Source: Cafeteria roenbergensis
Taxonomy: Eukaryota; Sar; Bigyra; Bicosoecida; Cafeteriaceae
DNA: 64,000 bases
NCBI GenBank assembly: GCA_008330645.1
Contig: VLTN01000003.1
Location: 1,054,001-1,118,000, forward strand
Direction: 5' to 3'
The notes under the pieces were generated by a model. That model had not been told where the DNA came from. It was given only the letters and a program-made list of their open reading frames with translations, and did no database searches. The translations under genes and the position numbers were made by a program. This document shows positions 40,501 to 50,914 of the stretch, one piece after another; position 1 is the stretch's first letter; each line of letters starts with the position of its first letter.

Positions 40501-43500
40501 ACACGCCTTCAGGCAGCAGATCCGTCGCAGCTCCGTGCGACTCTCGTAGCCAACCAAACCACTCTTGGGTGCCAGGCTCCGCCCTTGCAACTCTGACCGG
40601 CAGCCTCGGCAGAGGTGGAACCGACGACAGGCACCGGAAATCGGGGACCTCCCGCCCCCCATCGTGTTTGCCGTCTCTGGCCCCCGAGCGGCGGCCAGGC
40701 TGCCCTCGGTGGTGGAGCTTTTGCGAATGGAGCGGGCGGGTCGATGTTCCCGCCGCGCCGGGGAGGCGATCCCGCGGGGTGTCCCGCGCGCTCCCCGTCG
40801 TGCGGGCCGAGGCTCGTCGCCAGGGCTCACGCGTCGCGTTGTGCCTGGGCTTCGAGGCCGTGGGGGACGCCAAGGCTGCCCTTGCCGCCGCCCGAGCTTT
40901 GGCGTCGCCCCGTCGCGAGGCAGCCCTCGCGGGCGCCGGCTCAGCTCGCGGCGGACGTCGCCGACTTCTGCCGCCTTGAGAGGCAGCCGTGTCCGGCTTG
41001 GCATCGGGCAGGGTCTCGGCAGGGACCTGCTTGTCGGCTCCTTTGCTTGCGGCTGGGCGAGCAAAGGCCATCCTCCTCTGCTGGTACGGGTCCCAGCTCG
41101 ACCGGTCGCACTCGCGATGGCCTTTGACGTACCGCTCGAGCCGCAGGCCTGCTACCAGGTCGCTCAAGTCCCACCACTGAATGCGGCCTTGGGAATCGCC
41201 GGTGAAGATCCACACCCTGCATCCCTCGCGATACCTTCCCTCGTCGCTCCTTGTGGCCGCTGCTTCGCTGACGCTGGTGAACCCAACGAAGACCTCAAGC
41301 GCGGTGATGGGGATTGGCACGAGCGTTCGCCCCTCGGGAGGCACGAAAGGAGGGGCGGGCACGCCGGGCTCCATGTGCACGGGCATCGTGGCGCCACGAA
41401 TCCCGAGGTTGACAACCTCGACGAGAGGAGTGCCGAACATGAAACCCCGACTTGTGGAGTACAGCCTGATGACTCCGCTCTTGTCGGCGGTGGCAAGCAG
41501 GGGCATCGTGGTGTCGGGCCTGGCGAACTCCATGTCGGCGACGACGCTGTCGTGGCCGTCCAGGGGGCCGATCAGCTCTAGGCTGTCCAGCGCCCACAAC
41601 CTGAGCGACCCGTCCACCCCGCCCGTCCCGACCAGATTGGCTGCGCGGGACACGCTCATGGCTGAGATTTCGACCGGGTGGGCGTTCTCCACGTAGCGAA
41701 GGCGGCCCATGCTTCCGCCGTTCTGGTCAGTCAAGACTGCGAGCCCCCTGTCCCATGACGCCGACACGAAGAGGCCGTCCTTGGGAATGACTTCGATGTT
41801 CGTCACGTCATCTGTGTGCGTGCGGTCCGCGTTCTTCAGCAAGAAGCCGGACGCCAGCGCAAACTGGCCAATGTTGCCCTGGGCATCCCCAAGAATCAGC
41901 TTTCGCTCTTTTCCGTCCAGAGTCATCGACACGATCGTGTCTGGCGTCAGGCTGGACATTTCCCGGAGCAGCGCGCCGGTGGAGGCCGCGAAGACCCGAA
42001 CGGAGCGCTCCACTGCCACCACAAGCACCGCGAGGGTGGCCGAGTACCGCACCACAGACGGAATCGGGGGCAGAGTGTTGATCTGCTCCTTACGCATTCG
42101 ATGCACTCTAGTGCTCCATGGAATGACCTCGCCGGAGGGGTGGGCAAGCACGAAGCCCTCGAGGGTGTGCTCCTTCGCGTTGGCCTTGAAGGACTGAAGC
42201 TGCTGCGCAGTTGGCGTGCTGATGTCCATCACGTTCCAGACCCGGAACGTGCCAAGCACGTCCGCCGTAATGCATACGTGGGGTTCCGTCGTGGTGACTG
42301 CGATGCCAATCACCGGGTGTCCGTGGCCGGGAATGCGGAGCAAGCGAGTCTTGGACTTGACATTCCACAGCACGCTTTCCGTGGAGCGAAGGCCGGTGGT
42401 GACAAGGTGGCAAGGGCCCTTGGGCACTGTTGCCATGAACTTGACTCCAATTTCCAGCTGGCCTAGCTCCCCTGCGCTGGTGACTTCGGTGGGGACTTTG
42501 TCCCCGCCGTGCCAGAGGAGCAGCTGGCCGTCGGACCCGCCGGACACGACAAAGGAGTGCCGTGGCTCAAACACCATGCTGGAGATGACGTCCGTGTGCG
42601 CGTCCTTGAACGTAGCCAGCTTTGTGCCTGCCAGGAGGTCCCAAGAGTACACATCCGACCCCAGGCTCGTGACGGTAAAGAGGGCGTTGGCAGGGCCGCA
42701 CCAGGTTGGCATGGCATGCTGCTCGAGGGTGACGATGCAGCCGTGCATCGACAAGGAGCGCGTGTTCCAGGTGAGGATCGCCCCCTCTGACGACGTTGTG
42801 ACCAGCAAATGCGTGACGTCGGCATCGGTGGTGTGCCTCCAAACGTGCGGGTCCTCCGAGCGCACCTTTGGCCGGGCGAACTCGACCCCCAGGCAGTATG
42901 CGGAAGCTCTGGCGGCCGTCGAAATGCCCAAGGCCCGGCGCACAAAGGGGTCCGGGTGGTCGTCACTCACCACGCCGACGTCCGCCACCCTTCCGCTTTC
43001 GCTGGCCTTGAAATAAAAAGGGGGGACGCGTCGGCACGTGGGCGCGGAGGGAGTTGTGTCGGAGCTCGCAGCGGGGGCTCCGGCCTGGGACGCGGTTTTG
43101 CTGCCATCTGCGCCAGGGGCACAACGATCGGCCGGATCGCCCTTCGCTCTGGAGCGCTCAAGCGCAGCCCGAAGGGGCGCAGGGAGCACCGGCGGTCCCA
43201 GGTCAGCAGGAGGGTTGGGCAAGGCCAGTGGGTCTGACGGCCCCTCGGTGCGCACCACTGACGCAGCCACCTGAATCCGCCGGTGCGCCGCCACCTGCTT
43301 GATCGCCACCTCCGTCTCCGCTTGCTCTTGCAGTACCCTGATCGTGTCTCTGGCTCGAGACACTTTCTGTTTTGCGTGAGCGATTGTGGCCCCGGTCACG
43401 GGAAGCTCGGTCAGCTTTGCAACTGCCTCTGCAGTGAGCCGGTGCGATTCCTGCTCCCCCTGGCCATGCCGCATCGGCGGGGGCACGCCGCCCCGAAAGT

Positions 43501-44632
43501 CCTCCGCCGCGTTGCCAGCGGCAGCTGACTGGAGGTCGTCGGTGCGAATGTCAAGCAGGTCACCGGGAGCCGTGCCGCGCCCGGAGGTTCCGTCTTCAAG
43601 CAACACCTCGGTGACCCAATCGGACTGGGACGCGCGTCTCGCCAGGCCGCGCGACACGACTTCCGGAATCTCTGCGTCGTGCGCCTTGCGCATGGCCCGC
43701 GAGGCGATGAGGTTCACGCCCATCACGGCAGCCTGGGCTGCAGAGGCTCGACTGAGGCTGTTCCCCAGAATGCGAGCGGCCTTGAGGCGTTCTGTGCGGC
43801 AAGCACGGCCTGCCTGACCCGGCATTCCCTGCCTGACCTGCGCCTCCGCCCAAGCATGGTCCCGCTGCCGAAGTATCTTCTTTTGCTGCGTCCATCTCTG
43901 CCACCTGGTCAGAGTGCCTTTGTTCTGCAGCTCAAGACTGGCCCCTGTGGCCCCAGACGCGCCGGGCTGCCTATCGTCTGGTTTCAGACCGGCCGGGACG
44001 TTTGCATGAAGGCTCGCCACGAGCCGGCCGTGCGGCGAGAGCACGCGGACAATGCTGCTTGCGTCGTCGCACACAAAGATTTGCTGGAGGTCGGGAACGA
44101 AGGCGACGTCCGTGATTCGACCGCATATGCGTTGCTTGCGCAACGCATCGCGAAGCTCAACCTCCTGCCAGGTGTGTTTCATGACTGGCTCCATCGCAGA
44201 TTCCATCTGGAGCGCCATTGCAGCCATTTCCAGGCACGCCATTGAGAACTCGTCCCACGACACGAAGCCTGAGCTGTCCGCGTCAATCATGTCGAACAGT
44301 TGAAGCACCTCCTGCATGAGCTCCACGTCGCCCACGTCCTTGCGGACCTTTGCCAGCCCCCTGGCCTGCCTAAATACAACCCTGGCAAACTCGACCTCGT
44401 TAATTCCGTCCCCCTCGATACGTGAGGGTGGAGCCGCCCGCAGCTCGCCTGACGCCAGGGCTCTTGCTGTCGCCGCTTTGGTCCGCTGCACGGCACCTGT
44501 CCATTCCGCTCGAAGCCACCGAACCACGGACTGGTCCATCAGCGCCCCCACGTCGAGCGCATGGTCTCTCTCCCCGGGGCGGGCCTCGGAGCGCGCCCTG
44601 GCTGCCGGACCTCGCGCGGAGGACGACCTCAT
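37502..44632 (-). CDS. giant EF-hand / WD-repeat protein (WDR49/WDR64-like)
   Basis: One exon; from ATG 44632 it encodes 2,376 residues. The frame runs open to 44992 and ATG 44539 is also possible; I chose 44632 because it clears the divergent BBS2 start. A canonical EF-hand lies at residues 112-140 (loop ligands Asp117, Asp119, Ser121, Ser125, Glu128). WD40 strands run from about 170 to 1150 and again near 1440, for example SGGSDGQLLLW, TGGVDGSLRLWALD and SSSQDGSVRLW. The C-terminus has two more EF-like loops, one degenerate (DKDGLGEVTVDK) and one canonical (DTDGSGSVSLSE). EF-hand followed by WD repeats is the WDR49/WDR64 architecture, associated with cilia; the protein is more than twice as long because of a disordered Ser/Ala/Arg region (about 1500-2200) with 13 glutamates in a row. 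A calcium-responsive axonemal or ciliary role is inferred. Confidence 0.82.
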   Translation of the reverse strand: MRSSSARGPAARARSEARPGERDHALDVGALMDQSVVRWLRAEWTGAVQRTKAATARALASGELRAAPPSRIEGDGINEVEFARVVFRQARGLAKVRKDVGDVELMQEVLQLFDMIDADSSGFVSWDEFSMACLEMAAMALQMESAMEPVMKHTWQEVELRDALRKQRICGRITDVAFVPDLQQIFVCDDASSIVRVLSPHGRLVASLHANVPAGLKPDDRQPGASGATGASLELQNKGTLTRWQRWTQQKKILRQRDHAWAEAQVRQGMPGQAGRACRTERLKAARILGNSLSRASAAQAAVMGVNLIASRAMRKAHDAEIPEVVSRGLARRASQSDWVTEVLLEDGTSGRGTAPGDLLDIRTDDLQSAAAGNAAEDFRGGVPPPMRHGQGEQESHRLTAEAVAKLTELPVTGATIAHAKQKVSRARDTIRVLQEQAETEVAIKQVAAHRRIQVAASVVRTEGPSDPLALPNPPADLGPPVLPAPLRAALERSRAKGDPADRCAPGADGSKTASQAGAPAASSDTTPSAPTCRRVPPFYFKASESGRVADVGVVSDDHPDPFVRRALGISTAARASAYCLGVEFARPKVRSEDPHVWRHTTDADVTHLLVTTSSEGAILTWNTRSLSMHGCIVTLEQHAMPTWCGPANALFTVTSLGSDVYSWDLLAGTKLATFKDAHTDVISSMVFEPRHSFVVSGGSDGQLLLWHGGDKVPTEVTSAGELGQLEIGVKFMATVPKGPCHLVTTGLRSTESVLWNVKSKTRLLRIPGHGHPVIGIAVTTTEPHVCITADVLGTFRVWNVMDISTPTAQQLQSFKANAKEHTLEGFVLAHPSGEVIPWSTRVHRMRKEQINTLPPIPSVVRYSATLAVLVVAVERSVRVFAASTGALLREMSSLTPDTIVSMTLDGKERKLILGDAQGNIGQFALASGFLLKNADRTHTDDVTNIEVIPKDGLFVSASWDRGLAVLTDQNGGSMGRLRYVENAHPVEISAMSVSRAANLVGTGGVDGSLRLWALDSLELIGPLDGHDSVVADMEFARPDTTMPLLATADKSGVIRLYSTSRGFMFGTPLVEVVNLGIRGATMPVHMEPGVPAPPFVPPEGRTLVPIPITALEVFVGFTSVSEAAATRSDEGRYREGCRVWIFTGDSQGRIQWWDLSDLVAGLRLERYVKGHRECDRSSWDPYQQRRMAFARPAASKGADKQVPAETLPDAKPDTAASQGGRSRRRPPRAEPAPARAASRRGDAKARAAARAALASPTASKPRHNATREPWRRASARTTGSARDTPRDRLPGAAGTSTRPLHSQKLHHRGQPGRRSGARDGKHDGGREVPDFRCLSSVPPLPRLPVRVARAEPGTQEWFGWLRESHGAATDLLPEGVFERAAAACLSGGASSPSAEVSSAAKVGRSAFLNGRRLPRLRPRVEFTGHNNYITFLRFIASPPAIVSSSQDGSVRLWSVEGSPIGVAMCVPPRAARPSRSPLVPLAEKDAEDEERSLREMNLDKSECPWVFPVDEANRLAPLRARAQRVLGKVVPGAAGPKSPLARELWKVVGADADVAQFDTGADRFAIAQGDAMRHSLRSEDLSRKLGAGVDQGLSRRKPAQDKPEPFGSQHEDHALRPEESGEQADSPSRASERRPSLSTLGDDADEEPRTPTSARTEAGPVAVAPGFGTASMQDIRDAAIAAQAADLPAAAEALKKRRPLPAPLAAAARRASRARTVSDLIVSHHESRLASAARLPPDPSRVEEGTAEVLKAFAEIEAAEQALAKEARDAAVESRLRVSARAATDRQARGPATAQAARLEGISVTSADMAAADVSLLRATLPVRMISKYTHFTAEAKSAASLRSAALTASSERQQQRGVQGSVCADLTTTKGRQEARASSAVIVTGKTSDSSGSNADAPRHQEASPPTCSPQAPDDGDGELIREEEEEEEEEEEEEADDCEGVLEPAAAPLFATRARFRRALDGPPAAAVQTQWTPPAIVVPEGAALRARRATRPISALPRLANSGRGTALAGRAALPRPFTARSQVKAAAAQQSSAADVERLLRDARARMTQTRELHAASETARLVRPLSRPHSATSRVPALALARSSAGGAGASPSARSTTAAVPVAFAAPGSTSPGGSVASQQEARADCAGPEVDQARSGRASALPLVGKASATSLASGSVSARGHDRGSTRPTAKGRPHSAVGARRLRLAGEDAASAAKVLPAAKPHGSEVASSEQAAASAASQGGSRERMSRRELWASYGRVNPIAADGLPVTFGPVSRSQVRSVVRLFLEMDKDGLGEVTVDKFLHNSVVEGTQLTQFTRSLFRTLDTDGSGSVSLSELLRAAFPQPSAKQFRSLHVFGKKFHKEQTIATRRLAEAASQTKLASVRPAR
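38822..38860 (-). repeat. poly-glutamate (GAG)13 tract
   Basis: 13 consecutive GAG codons on the minus strand inside the disordered region of the EF-hand/WD protein. Confidence 0.9.
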
Positions 44633-44967
44633 GCCGCCCGAAGCGCTCCTCCCCCACCCCCAATCCCCAGCAGGACCCCCGGCGCCCTCACGCGCGGCGA
44701 AGCGCGCGGCACGGGCGCGCGGCCACAACCAGGGTGCTGCGGTGGCAGTCGGTTTCGAGCTGCCCGGCAGCCCGCCGGCCGTTGGGCGAACCGGGGGCCG
44801 CGATCGGCCAAGCTCCGGAGGGCGAGCGTCGCCGGCCAACTGCCGGCCACCAGCAACGGCTGCAGCGCCCGTGCGGCAGGGCTCGCCCGGCCGGCCCCCC
44901 GCCCCAAAGTCGCCCTGTCCGGTCCTGCGCGCCACGCCGCCTCGCACTTGTTGCTGCGGGCAGCACC
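44633..44967. promoter_or_regulatory. divergent promoter region, EF-hand/WD gene / BBS2
   Basis: 335 bp between two outward-facing starts of candidate ciliary genes. A search for an RFX X-box would be informative; by eye I cannot identify one with confidence. The frame of the EF-hand/WD gene stays open across this region, so its true start could lie further upstream. Confidence 0.45.
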
Positions 44968-47938
44968 ATGTCGGACCATGGTGCTGCGGCATCGGGCGGC
45001 TCTCGGCGCGGCCTCATGCCGGCCTTTGAGTTTAACCTCCGGACATCAGTGCAGTCGGGCCAGGTCGCCGTCGGCAAGTGTGAGTCGGCGCCGGGCTCGC
45101 CACGCGGGCCAGACCCTGTTCGCCAGGCATGCGGCAGTCCGGGATGGGGCGGTTCGCCTTGGCCGCGCCCCTCGCAGGCCTCAGGCCGCCCTGCGCCGCG
45201 GCCGCCGGCGGGCGGATAGCCAGCCGCTCGCGATTTGCCCGGCGGGCCCGCGCCCGGGCGCACGCGGCCGGCCGCGTGCGCCGCCGTGGTGCCCATCCCA
45301 GCGCGCTCGCGCCCGGCACGCTGCCGCCCTGCCCGCAGTCAACGGCCGCCACCCGTCGCTCGCGTGCGCCACGCCCGGCGGCAAGGTCTTTCTGCACAGC
45401 CCGCACGAGCCCGCTGCCGCCGTGGCGCCGGCCAGCAGCGGCGAGGATGGGGCCGAGGCCCCGGCAACAACAGCCCCTCACGTGCGGTTCTTGAACGTGA
45501 ACCGGCAGGTCACCGCGGTGGCCACAGGGTACATGCCCGTGCGGCGCGCCGGTGAGGCGGCGGCCGAGGCGTCAGAGCCCGTCCCTGGAGACGCGTCGGC
45601 CTCGAGGGATCTGCTCTTCGTCGGGACCGCGAGCTCATGCCTGGCGTACGACGTGCAGTCCAATGCGGACGTGTTCGTGGCCGACGCCACGGACGGCGCG
45701 GCGGCTCTCGTGGTCGACCGCCTGCCTGGTATCAGCCCCGCGGATGACGCAGCGACGGGGGGCGCGGCGCCTGCCGTGGTGGCTGGCGGCAACTGCTCGC
45801 TGCAGGCCTTCGACGAGACTGGGTCGGAGGCCGCATGGCTCGTCACGAGCGACCAGGTAAGCGCCATGGCAACGGGACGGGGACTCGGCGGCGGAGCGGT
45901 CGACGCCTCGTCGCGCGACCTGCTTGTGGCCTCGGAGGATATGGAGCTGCGGGCCTTTCGCGGCGACAACGTCGTGATGGAGGCCACAGAGACCGCGGCG
46001 GTCACGGGCCTGTCGGCGCTCGCTCCTGGGTCATTCGCCTACAGCCTCTCCAACGGCACCGTGGGCGTCTACCGGGGGGGGCAGCGTCTCTGGCGCGTCA
46101 AGGCGCGGGGCAACGCGACTGCATGCCTCGCCTTTGACCTCGACGCCGACGGGGACCCCGAGGTGCTCTCCGGCTGGGCGTCGGGCAAGGTGGAGGCGCG
46201 GCGCTCGGACAACGGCGCGCTGGTTTACAGAGAGCGGGCGGCTGCGGGCAGCGCGGGGGTGGCCGGGCTGGTGTCGTCCGACTACCGCATGGGCGGGTCG
46301 GACGACCAGGCCGTCGTGGTTGGGGCCGACGGCACGGTGAGGGGCTTCCTGCCGGTGGAGGCGGAGGCGGCGGCGGCAGCGGCGGGAGGGGGCTCCCTCA
46401 TGGACGAGAAGGGGGCGGATGACAAGGCCCTCGACGACCTCCAGGCACAGAAGAGGGTGGCAGAGCTCCGGCTCAGGTCCCTCAAGGCCAGCGTGCAGGC
46501 AATCAAGACGGGCGCCATCTCCAGCGGGGCGATCCCAGCGGGCGCTGCGGTCGGGGTGGTGGCGCGCGTGGTTGGCAGGCCGAGAGGGGGGCTCCCCGAC
46601 CCCGCCGCGCCCCGCCCGCGCCTGGAGCTGCTCGTGCGCTGTTCCGCTCGCGTGCAGCTGCGCTGCGCCGTGGCCCTGTCCCTCGACGCGGCCGTGTTCG
46701 ACGGCGAGTCCTGCGTCGCCGTGCCCCTCCGGGGCGCCGACGCCGCGGCCGCCGCGGCGCAGCGCCTGGTCGGGACCGACCACGACGAGGCGGCGCTGGC
46801 CAACGGGGCCCTCTGCATCGCGGCGACGCCCCCTCGCAACGCGGCCCTCTCGCTGCGAGTCAAGGCCGTCGCGGGGGCGCGCGCCACGGCAGACCGCTTC
46901 CTCTCGTTCGACATCCCCGTGACCCTGCCCGAGTTCGCCGGCTGGCGCCGCATGCGCGAGGACGAGGAGGCCAAGGCGGTGCTTCCGGAGGGGGGCGTCG
47001 CCTTCGCTCTCAAGGACCGCCCAGAGCGCGTCGCGATGTGGCTCAACCGGTCATTCCTGGCCTCAGAGGGGCCCTTTGAGGTGTCTCCCGATACAGGCGC
47101 CTGCAGGGCCGTCTTTGTGTGTCTCCGGGCACCGGAGCGGGGGGCCGCACCTGCCGGGGGGGGGGGCGCTGCCTCTGCGGCCGCCTCGCTCGCAGCACCG
47201 CGCGCTCTGCCGTCCGCTGCAGCGGCTATCGCGAACGCCGCCGACGCGGCCGCCGTCGCGCGTGGCGCCGTGCCGGGGGCTCCCCCGCGGGGCGCGGACG
47301 CGCTCGCCGCGTCCGTAGCGGAGGCCTTCCGCGTGGTCCGCAGCGGCGTGCAGCCGTCCGCCGAGACGCCGTCCACAGCCGCGCACAACGGCCTCGTGCT
47401 CGTGGTGGAGGCGTCCCCGCAGCCGGCGGGCGGCACAGCCGTCCGCCTGCGCTGCGACAGCATGGCCGAGACCGCGGACGTGTTGCAGTCTCTCGCCGCC
47501 AGCATGGGCGTGGAGGAGCTGGTCCCGCGAATGGCCTTCCCCGCCGAGATGCGCTCCATCAAGGGGCTGCTGGTGGCCGTGCAGGAGGCCAACACGGTGC
47601 GCTTGCGGCTCAGCGCGGACCTGGCCGACGGCGCGAACAGGGTCAAGAGCCTCGTGGTTCGGGCCGAGGACGCTCGCATGCGAGGGGACATCGTGGGCAT
47701 GCGGGGCGCCTACGCGCGGCTCATGACCGTGAACGGGGAGCTGGCGGGAGAGCACGCCAAGCGCGCAGCCAACCACGAGGCGCTCATGGGGGCGCTGCGG
47801 CGGATCAACACCGCGGTGCAGACGGCGGCGAGGCTGCGGCTGGGGCCCGCACGCGCGCAGCTGGTGGCCGACTGCCGCGCCGCGCTCAAGACCAACAACA
47901 TGGCCGGCATGCTGTCGGCGCTGCAGGGCGCGGCGTAG
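44968..47938 (+). CDS. BBS2: Bardet-Biedl syndrome 2 protein, BBSome subunit
   Basis: Exons 44968-45079 and 45339-47938 (GTGAGT donor, phase 1) encode 903 residues; human BBS2 is 721. BBS2 is a core BBSome subunit that carries membrane proteins along intraflagellar transport trains. Splicing restores VGKFNGRHPSLACATPGGKV, the exact counterpart of the human N-terminal propeller strand. Further landmarks: LLFVGTASSCLAYDV, VVAGGNCSLQAFDETGSE, FAYSLSNGTVGVYRGG, VLSGWASGKVEARR, DYRMGGSDDQAVVV, and the C-terminal helices LRLSADLADGANRVKSLVVRAEDARM and LKTNNMAGML. ATG 44968 adds 16 residues before the ATG at 45016 that matches the human start; either may be used. An Ala/Gly-rich insert near residues 745-800 accounts for the extra length. 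Confidence 0.95.
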
Positions 47939-48529
47939 CCGCCGCGGACGAGCTCGGCTCGGTTTGCGCGGCTGAGGGCCGGCCGGTGGGTCGCCGCAAG
48001 CGAGGAAGAGTCCGCGGGTGCGTGTGCGTGCGTGTGTGCGTGCGTTTGTGTGTGAGGCAGAACCCCAGCGCTCGCGCCGAAGCAGGGGTGTTGGCCGACC
48101 CGTGTCGCACGGCGCGTCGCGCTGTCCAGCCAGCGCCGAGCCAGGGAGCCGCGTGCCTGCGTCGCGTCGAGGGCGGGTGCTTTGATCAAACGGCCCGAGT
48201 AGCTAGCTGTGCGTGACAGCGAGAGAGAGCGAGAGAGGGAGAGAGAGCGGGATAGCGGGCACGTGCGAGCGTGGGCACGACGGCGAATGGGTGCGTGTGG
48301 GGGGGACGAGGCGAATGGCAGCGGACCCTGGACGCGCGGCGGCAAGAGGACGCGCTTGTGCGGTGTGGCCGGCGGTCCCGCCGCCCGGCAGCCGGCTCTG
48401 GAACGCTTCTTGGAGGCGGTGATGGGAAACAGACGCTCACCCTCACGCGCCCGCGGAACACTGCCCCACACAGCCGCTCGCCCTGCCGCCGGCGCGACGC
48501 GCGGCCTCCACCATCCTGGGAAGCGGCGC
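47939..48529. other. convergent intergenic region
   Basis: 591 bp between BBS2 (+) and the methyltransferase (-) stops. It holds a GTGTGCGTGCGT stretch near 48020 and a purine GA tract at 48219-48250. No gene is supported. Confidence 0.5.
48219..48250 (+). repeat. GA-rich purine tract
   Basis: Imperfect (GA)n run broken by single C or G bases, in the 3' intergenic space. Purine mirror tracts can form triplexes, but here simple repeat drift is the likely explanation. Confidence 0.8.
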
Positions 48530-50193
48530 TCAAGCGGTCTTGCGCCACACGGTGAGGTGGCTGCAGCCCCACTGGAACTTGCGGCGGTGCTCGCGGATGA
48601 CGAAGGGCTCCTGACCCTCGCGCTCCAGCGTGAAGCCGTGGCTGGCCATGACGCTGCGCAGGACGGTGAAGGAGTCGATGGGCTTGCCCTCGGCGTCGGA
48701 GTGGCCGCCGAGCCACTTGCTCTGGTCCGGGGTGTACTGCTTCAGCCACGAGTAGGGGGAGATGAAGATGGCGAGGCCGCCGTCCACCACCAGGTCCGGC
48801 AGCGACGCCAGGAACGCGCTGCGAGACACAGCGCAGACACGACACGCGACGGGTTTGCGCGCGAGCGCTCCTTCAAGCGTCGGGCGGGAGGGGGGCAGGC
48901 GTGGCACGCCCGATTCGCGGTCGGAGGGGAGGCCACGAGGGCGAGGGGGGGAGGCCACGGCAGCGCGGCGGGCAACGACGGCGAAGCGGCGGGGCAAGGG
49001 GTCCGTCAGCCGGTGGAATGAGCGCAGGGCCACCCGGCGCTGCTGCCAGGGGCGCGCGCTGCCAGTTCCAGGCCGGGCCTGACTCACCGCGGGTTGGGCA
49101 GCCGGCAGAGCAGGTTCGCGGCGTGCACCACGTGGAACTTGCCGAGGGCAGCGGCGTCAAGCGCGCAGGCGTCGCCCTGGATGAACTTGCAGCGCGTGGC
49201 GTCGATGTCAGACGGCACGCGGGCGGTGGCGGAGGCCTTGAGCACGCCCTCGACCGTGTAGCTGTACGACTTGCCCGAGGGAATCGTCTGCGGGCCATCG
49301 GGGGTGGCGCGGGGCGGAGCGCGGGTGGGAGGCGGATGGTGGGTGGGGAAGGGCTGGCAGCAGGCGCCCTTGGGCTATGGCCAGCGGGTGCCAGGCACAC
49401 TGGGGGCCTGGGCAAGACGCGCGGACTCACCGCGAGCGCCACAGCTGCGTCGACGAACTTCTGGCTGAAGTCCACGCCGACCACTTCGTGGCACGCGCGC
49501 GCCATCTCGAACGAGGAACGGCCCACGGCGCAGCCCACGTCCAGGGCGCGCAGCTTTGCTCCGGCAAACGCGGGGGTCTTGCGCAGCTCGTCCACGCAGA
49601 TGTCCGCCGTCCTGAGAGCGCAGAGTGCGGCCAAAACAACGCAGCCGGGGCACGAAGGGGGTGGCACGAACGACCAGCGGCTGGTGGTGGTGGGACGGGC
49701 CATACAGTCTGGCCGAGGGCGACGCTTGCGTGGGACGGAGGCGACGCGTCGCCTTGCAGTAGTCTGCATGCGTCACAGCAGTTGCCCTGCACCAGGGCCC
49801 ACCACGCCCTGCCGGCCCCGAGCACGACTGTGGATCGCTTGCTGGCTGGCACCGGTCCGTTGCGCAAGCAGGGTGCGCGCGGAGGCCTCACCGCTTGGCA
49901 AAGTTGAGGCCCGTCGGCGCGCAGTCGTATGGGCAAAAGTCCTTGTTCTGGTCGTGGAAGTGGAACATCAGGTACTCGCTGACCGCCTTGTCGGTCTCAT
50001 ACAGGCTGTGGCCACCCTTGGACACGCTGGTGGTGGAGACCTCCTCCTCGTCCTCCTCGGGTGCAGCTGCAAGGCCGGCGGCAGCCGAGCCCGTCACCGC
50101 GTTGTAGGCCAGGTACAAGCCGAAGCCGGTCACGCCGGCCACAGTGCCTGCCACGGCAGCGTCCGCGATGCTCTTGGGCAGGAAGTCCGCCAT
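48530..50193 (-). CDS. membrane-anchored SAM methyltransferase of the ovothiol (OvoA C-terminal) type
   Basis: Four exons, 50193-49892, 49611-49431, 49287-49088 and 48818-48530, with phases 2, 0 and 2, give 323 residues. The protein matches the C-terminal methyltransferase domain of OvoA, which N-methylates 4-mercaptohistidine to finish ovothiol: a [15 protein letters not shown] opening, SAM motif [15 protein letters not shown] (about 122-136), [58 protein letters not shown] and [20 protein letters not shown]. The iron-dependent sulfoxide synthase domain normally fused upstream is absent. In its place residues 1-45 carry a hydrophobic helix ([17 protein letters not shown]) that could anchor it in a membrane, then an acidic linker. 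Substrate is therefore inferred from the family; another thiol-histidine or related small molecule is possible. Confidence 0.85.
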
Positions 50194-50430
50194 CTTCGCT
50201 GTCCGAGCCGAGTGCTGCTGCCGCGGCGCGGGCGGAGATCCGCCGCAGCATCAACACGGGACCACTCGGACGCCGGATTGCTGTCTTGCAGGCAAATATC
50301 GGAGCTCTGCCGAGACTCTCTCGCCACGGCCTCGGCAGCTCCCGACTGGCGCACGCAGGGACGAGCCCGGCTGAATCCCGTGCGCAGCAAAGGCGCGCGA
50401 GCACCCTGACGGGCGTGTCCGAGCGGCAGC
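50194..50430. promoter_or_regulatory. divergent promoter region, methyltransferase / PRPF18
   Basis: 237 bp between outward-facing starts; no named motif seen. Confidence 0.45.
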
Positions 50431-50879
50431 ATGGAGGCGCTGAAAGCGGAGATCGAGCGCAAGCGGCGTGAGCAACAGGCGGCCAAGTCGGCGCTCGGCG
50501 CAAAATACGCTAGCAAGGCCGAGCTCAGGGCAGTCAAGCGCCAAAGGGCCGACGCAGTGCCGGGCTCACCGGCAGCAAGCCACGGCGCCGGGGGCGGCTC
50601 GGAGAAGTCGCGGTCTGACAGCGGAGGCGCCGCAGACTCGCCGAAGCGGCCACGAACCGACGCTGGTTCGTCCGCTCCGGCTGCTGCGGAGGCAACAGAA
50701 GACGGTCCTGCCGCTGGCAGGAGTGCGGCTGCTGTGGCTGGGACTAAGGCAGGGAAGGGGGCCGCAGGTGGCTCTGGGGGAGCCCCCCCGGCTGCAGCGT
50801 CAGCGCCTGCGGCCGCCGCGGAGGCAGCCGTCCCAGCGGCCGCGGCCACGAGCGCCCGCGCCGCCGATCCTGTGAAGGC

Positions 50880-50914
<35 letters not shown>

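Noticed and set aside
48209-49021. 270-codon plus-strand frame at the methyltransferase 3' end
   Set aside because: Antisense of the methyltransferase last exon and intron, starting in a GA repeat.
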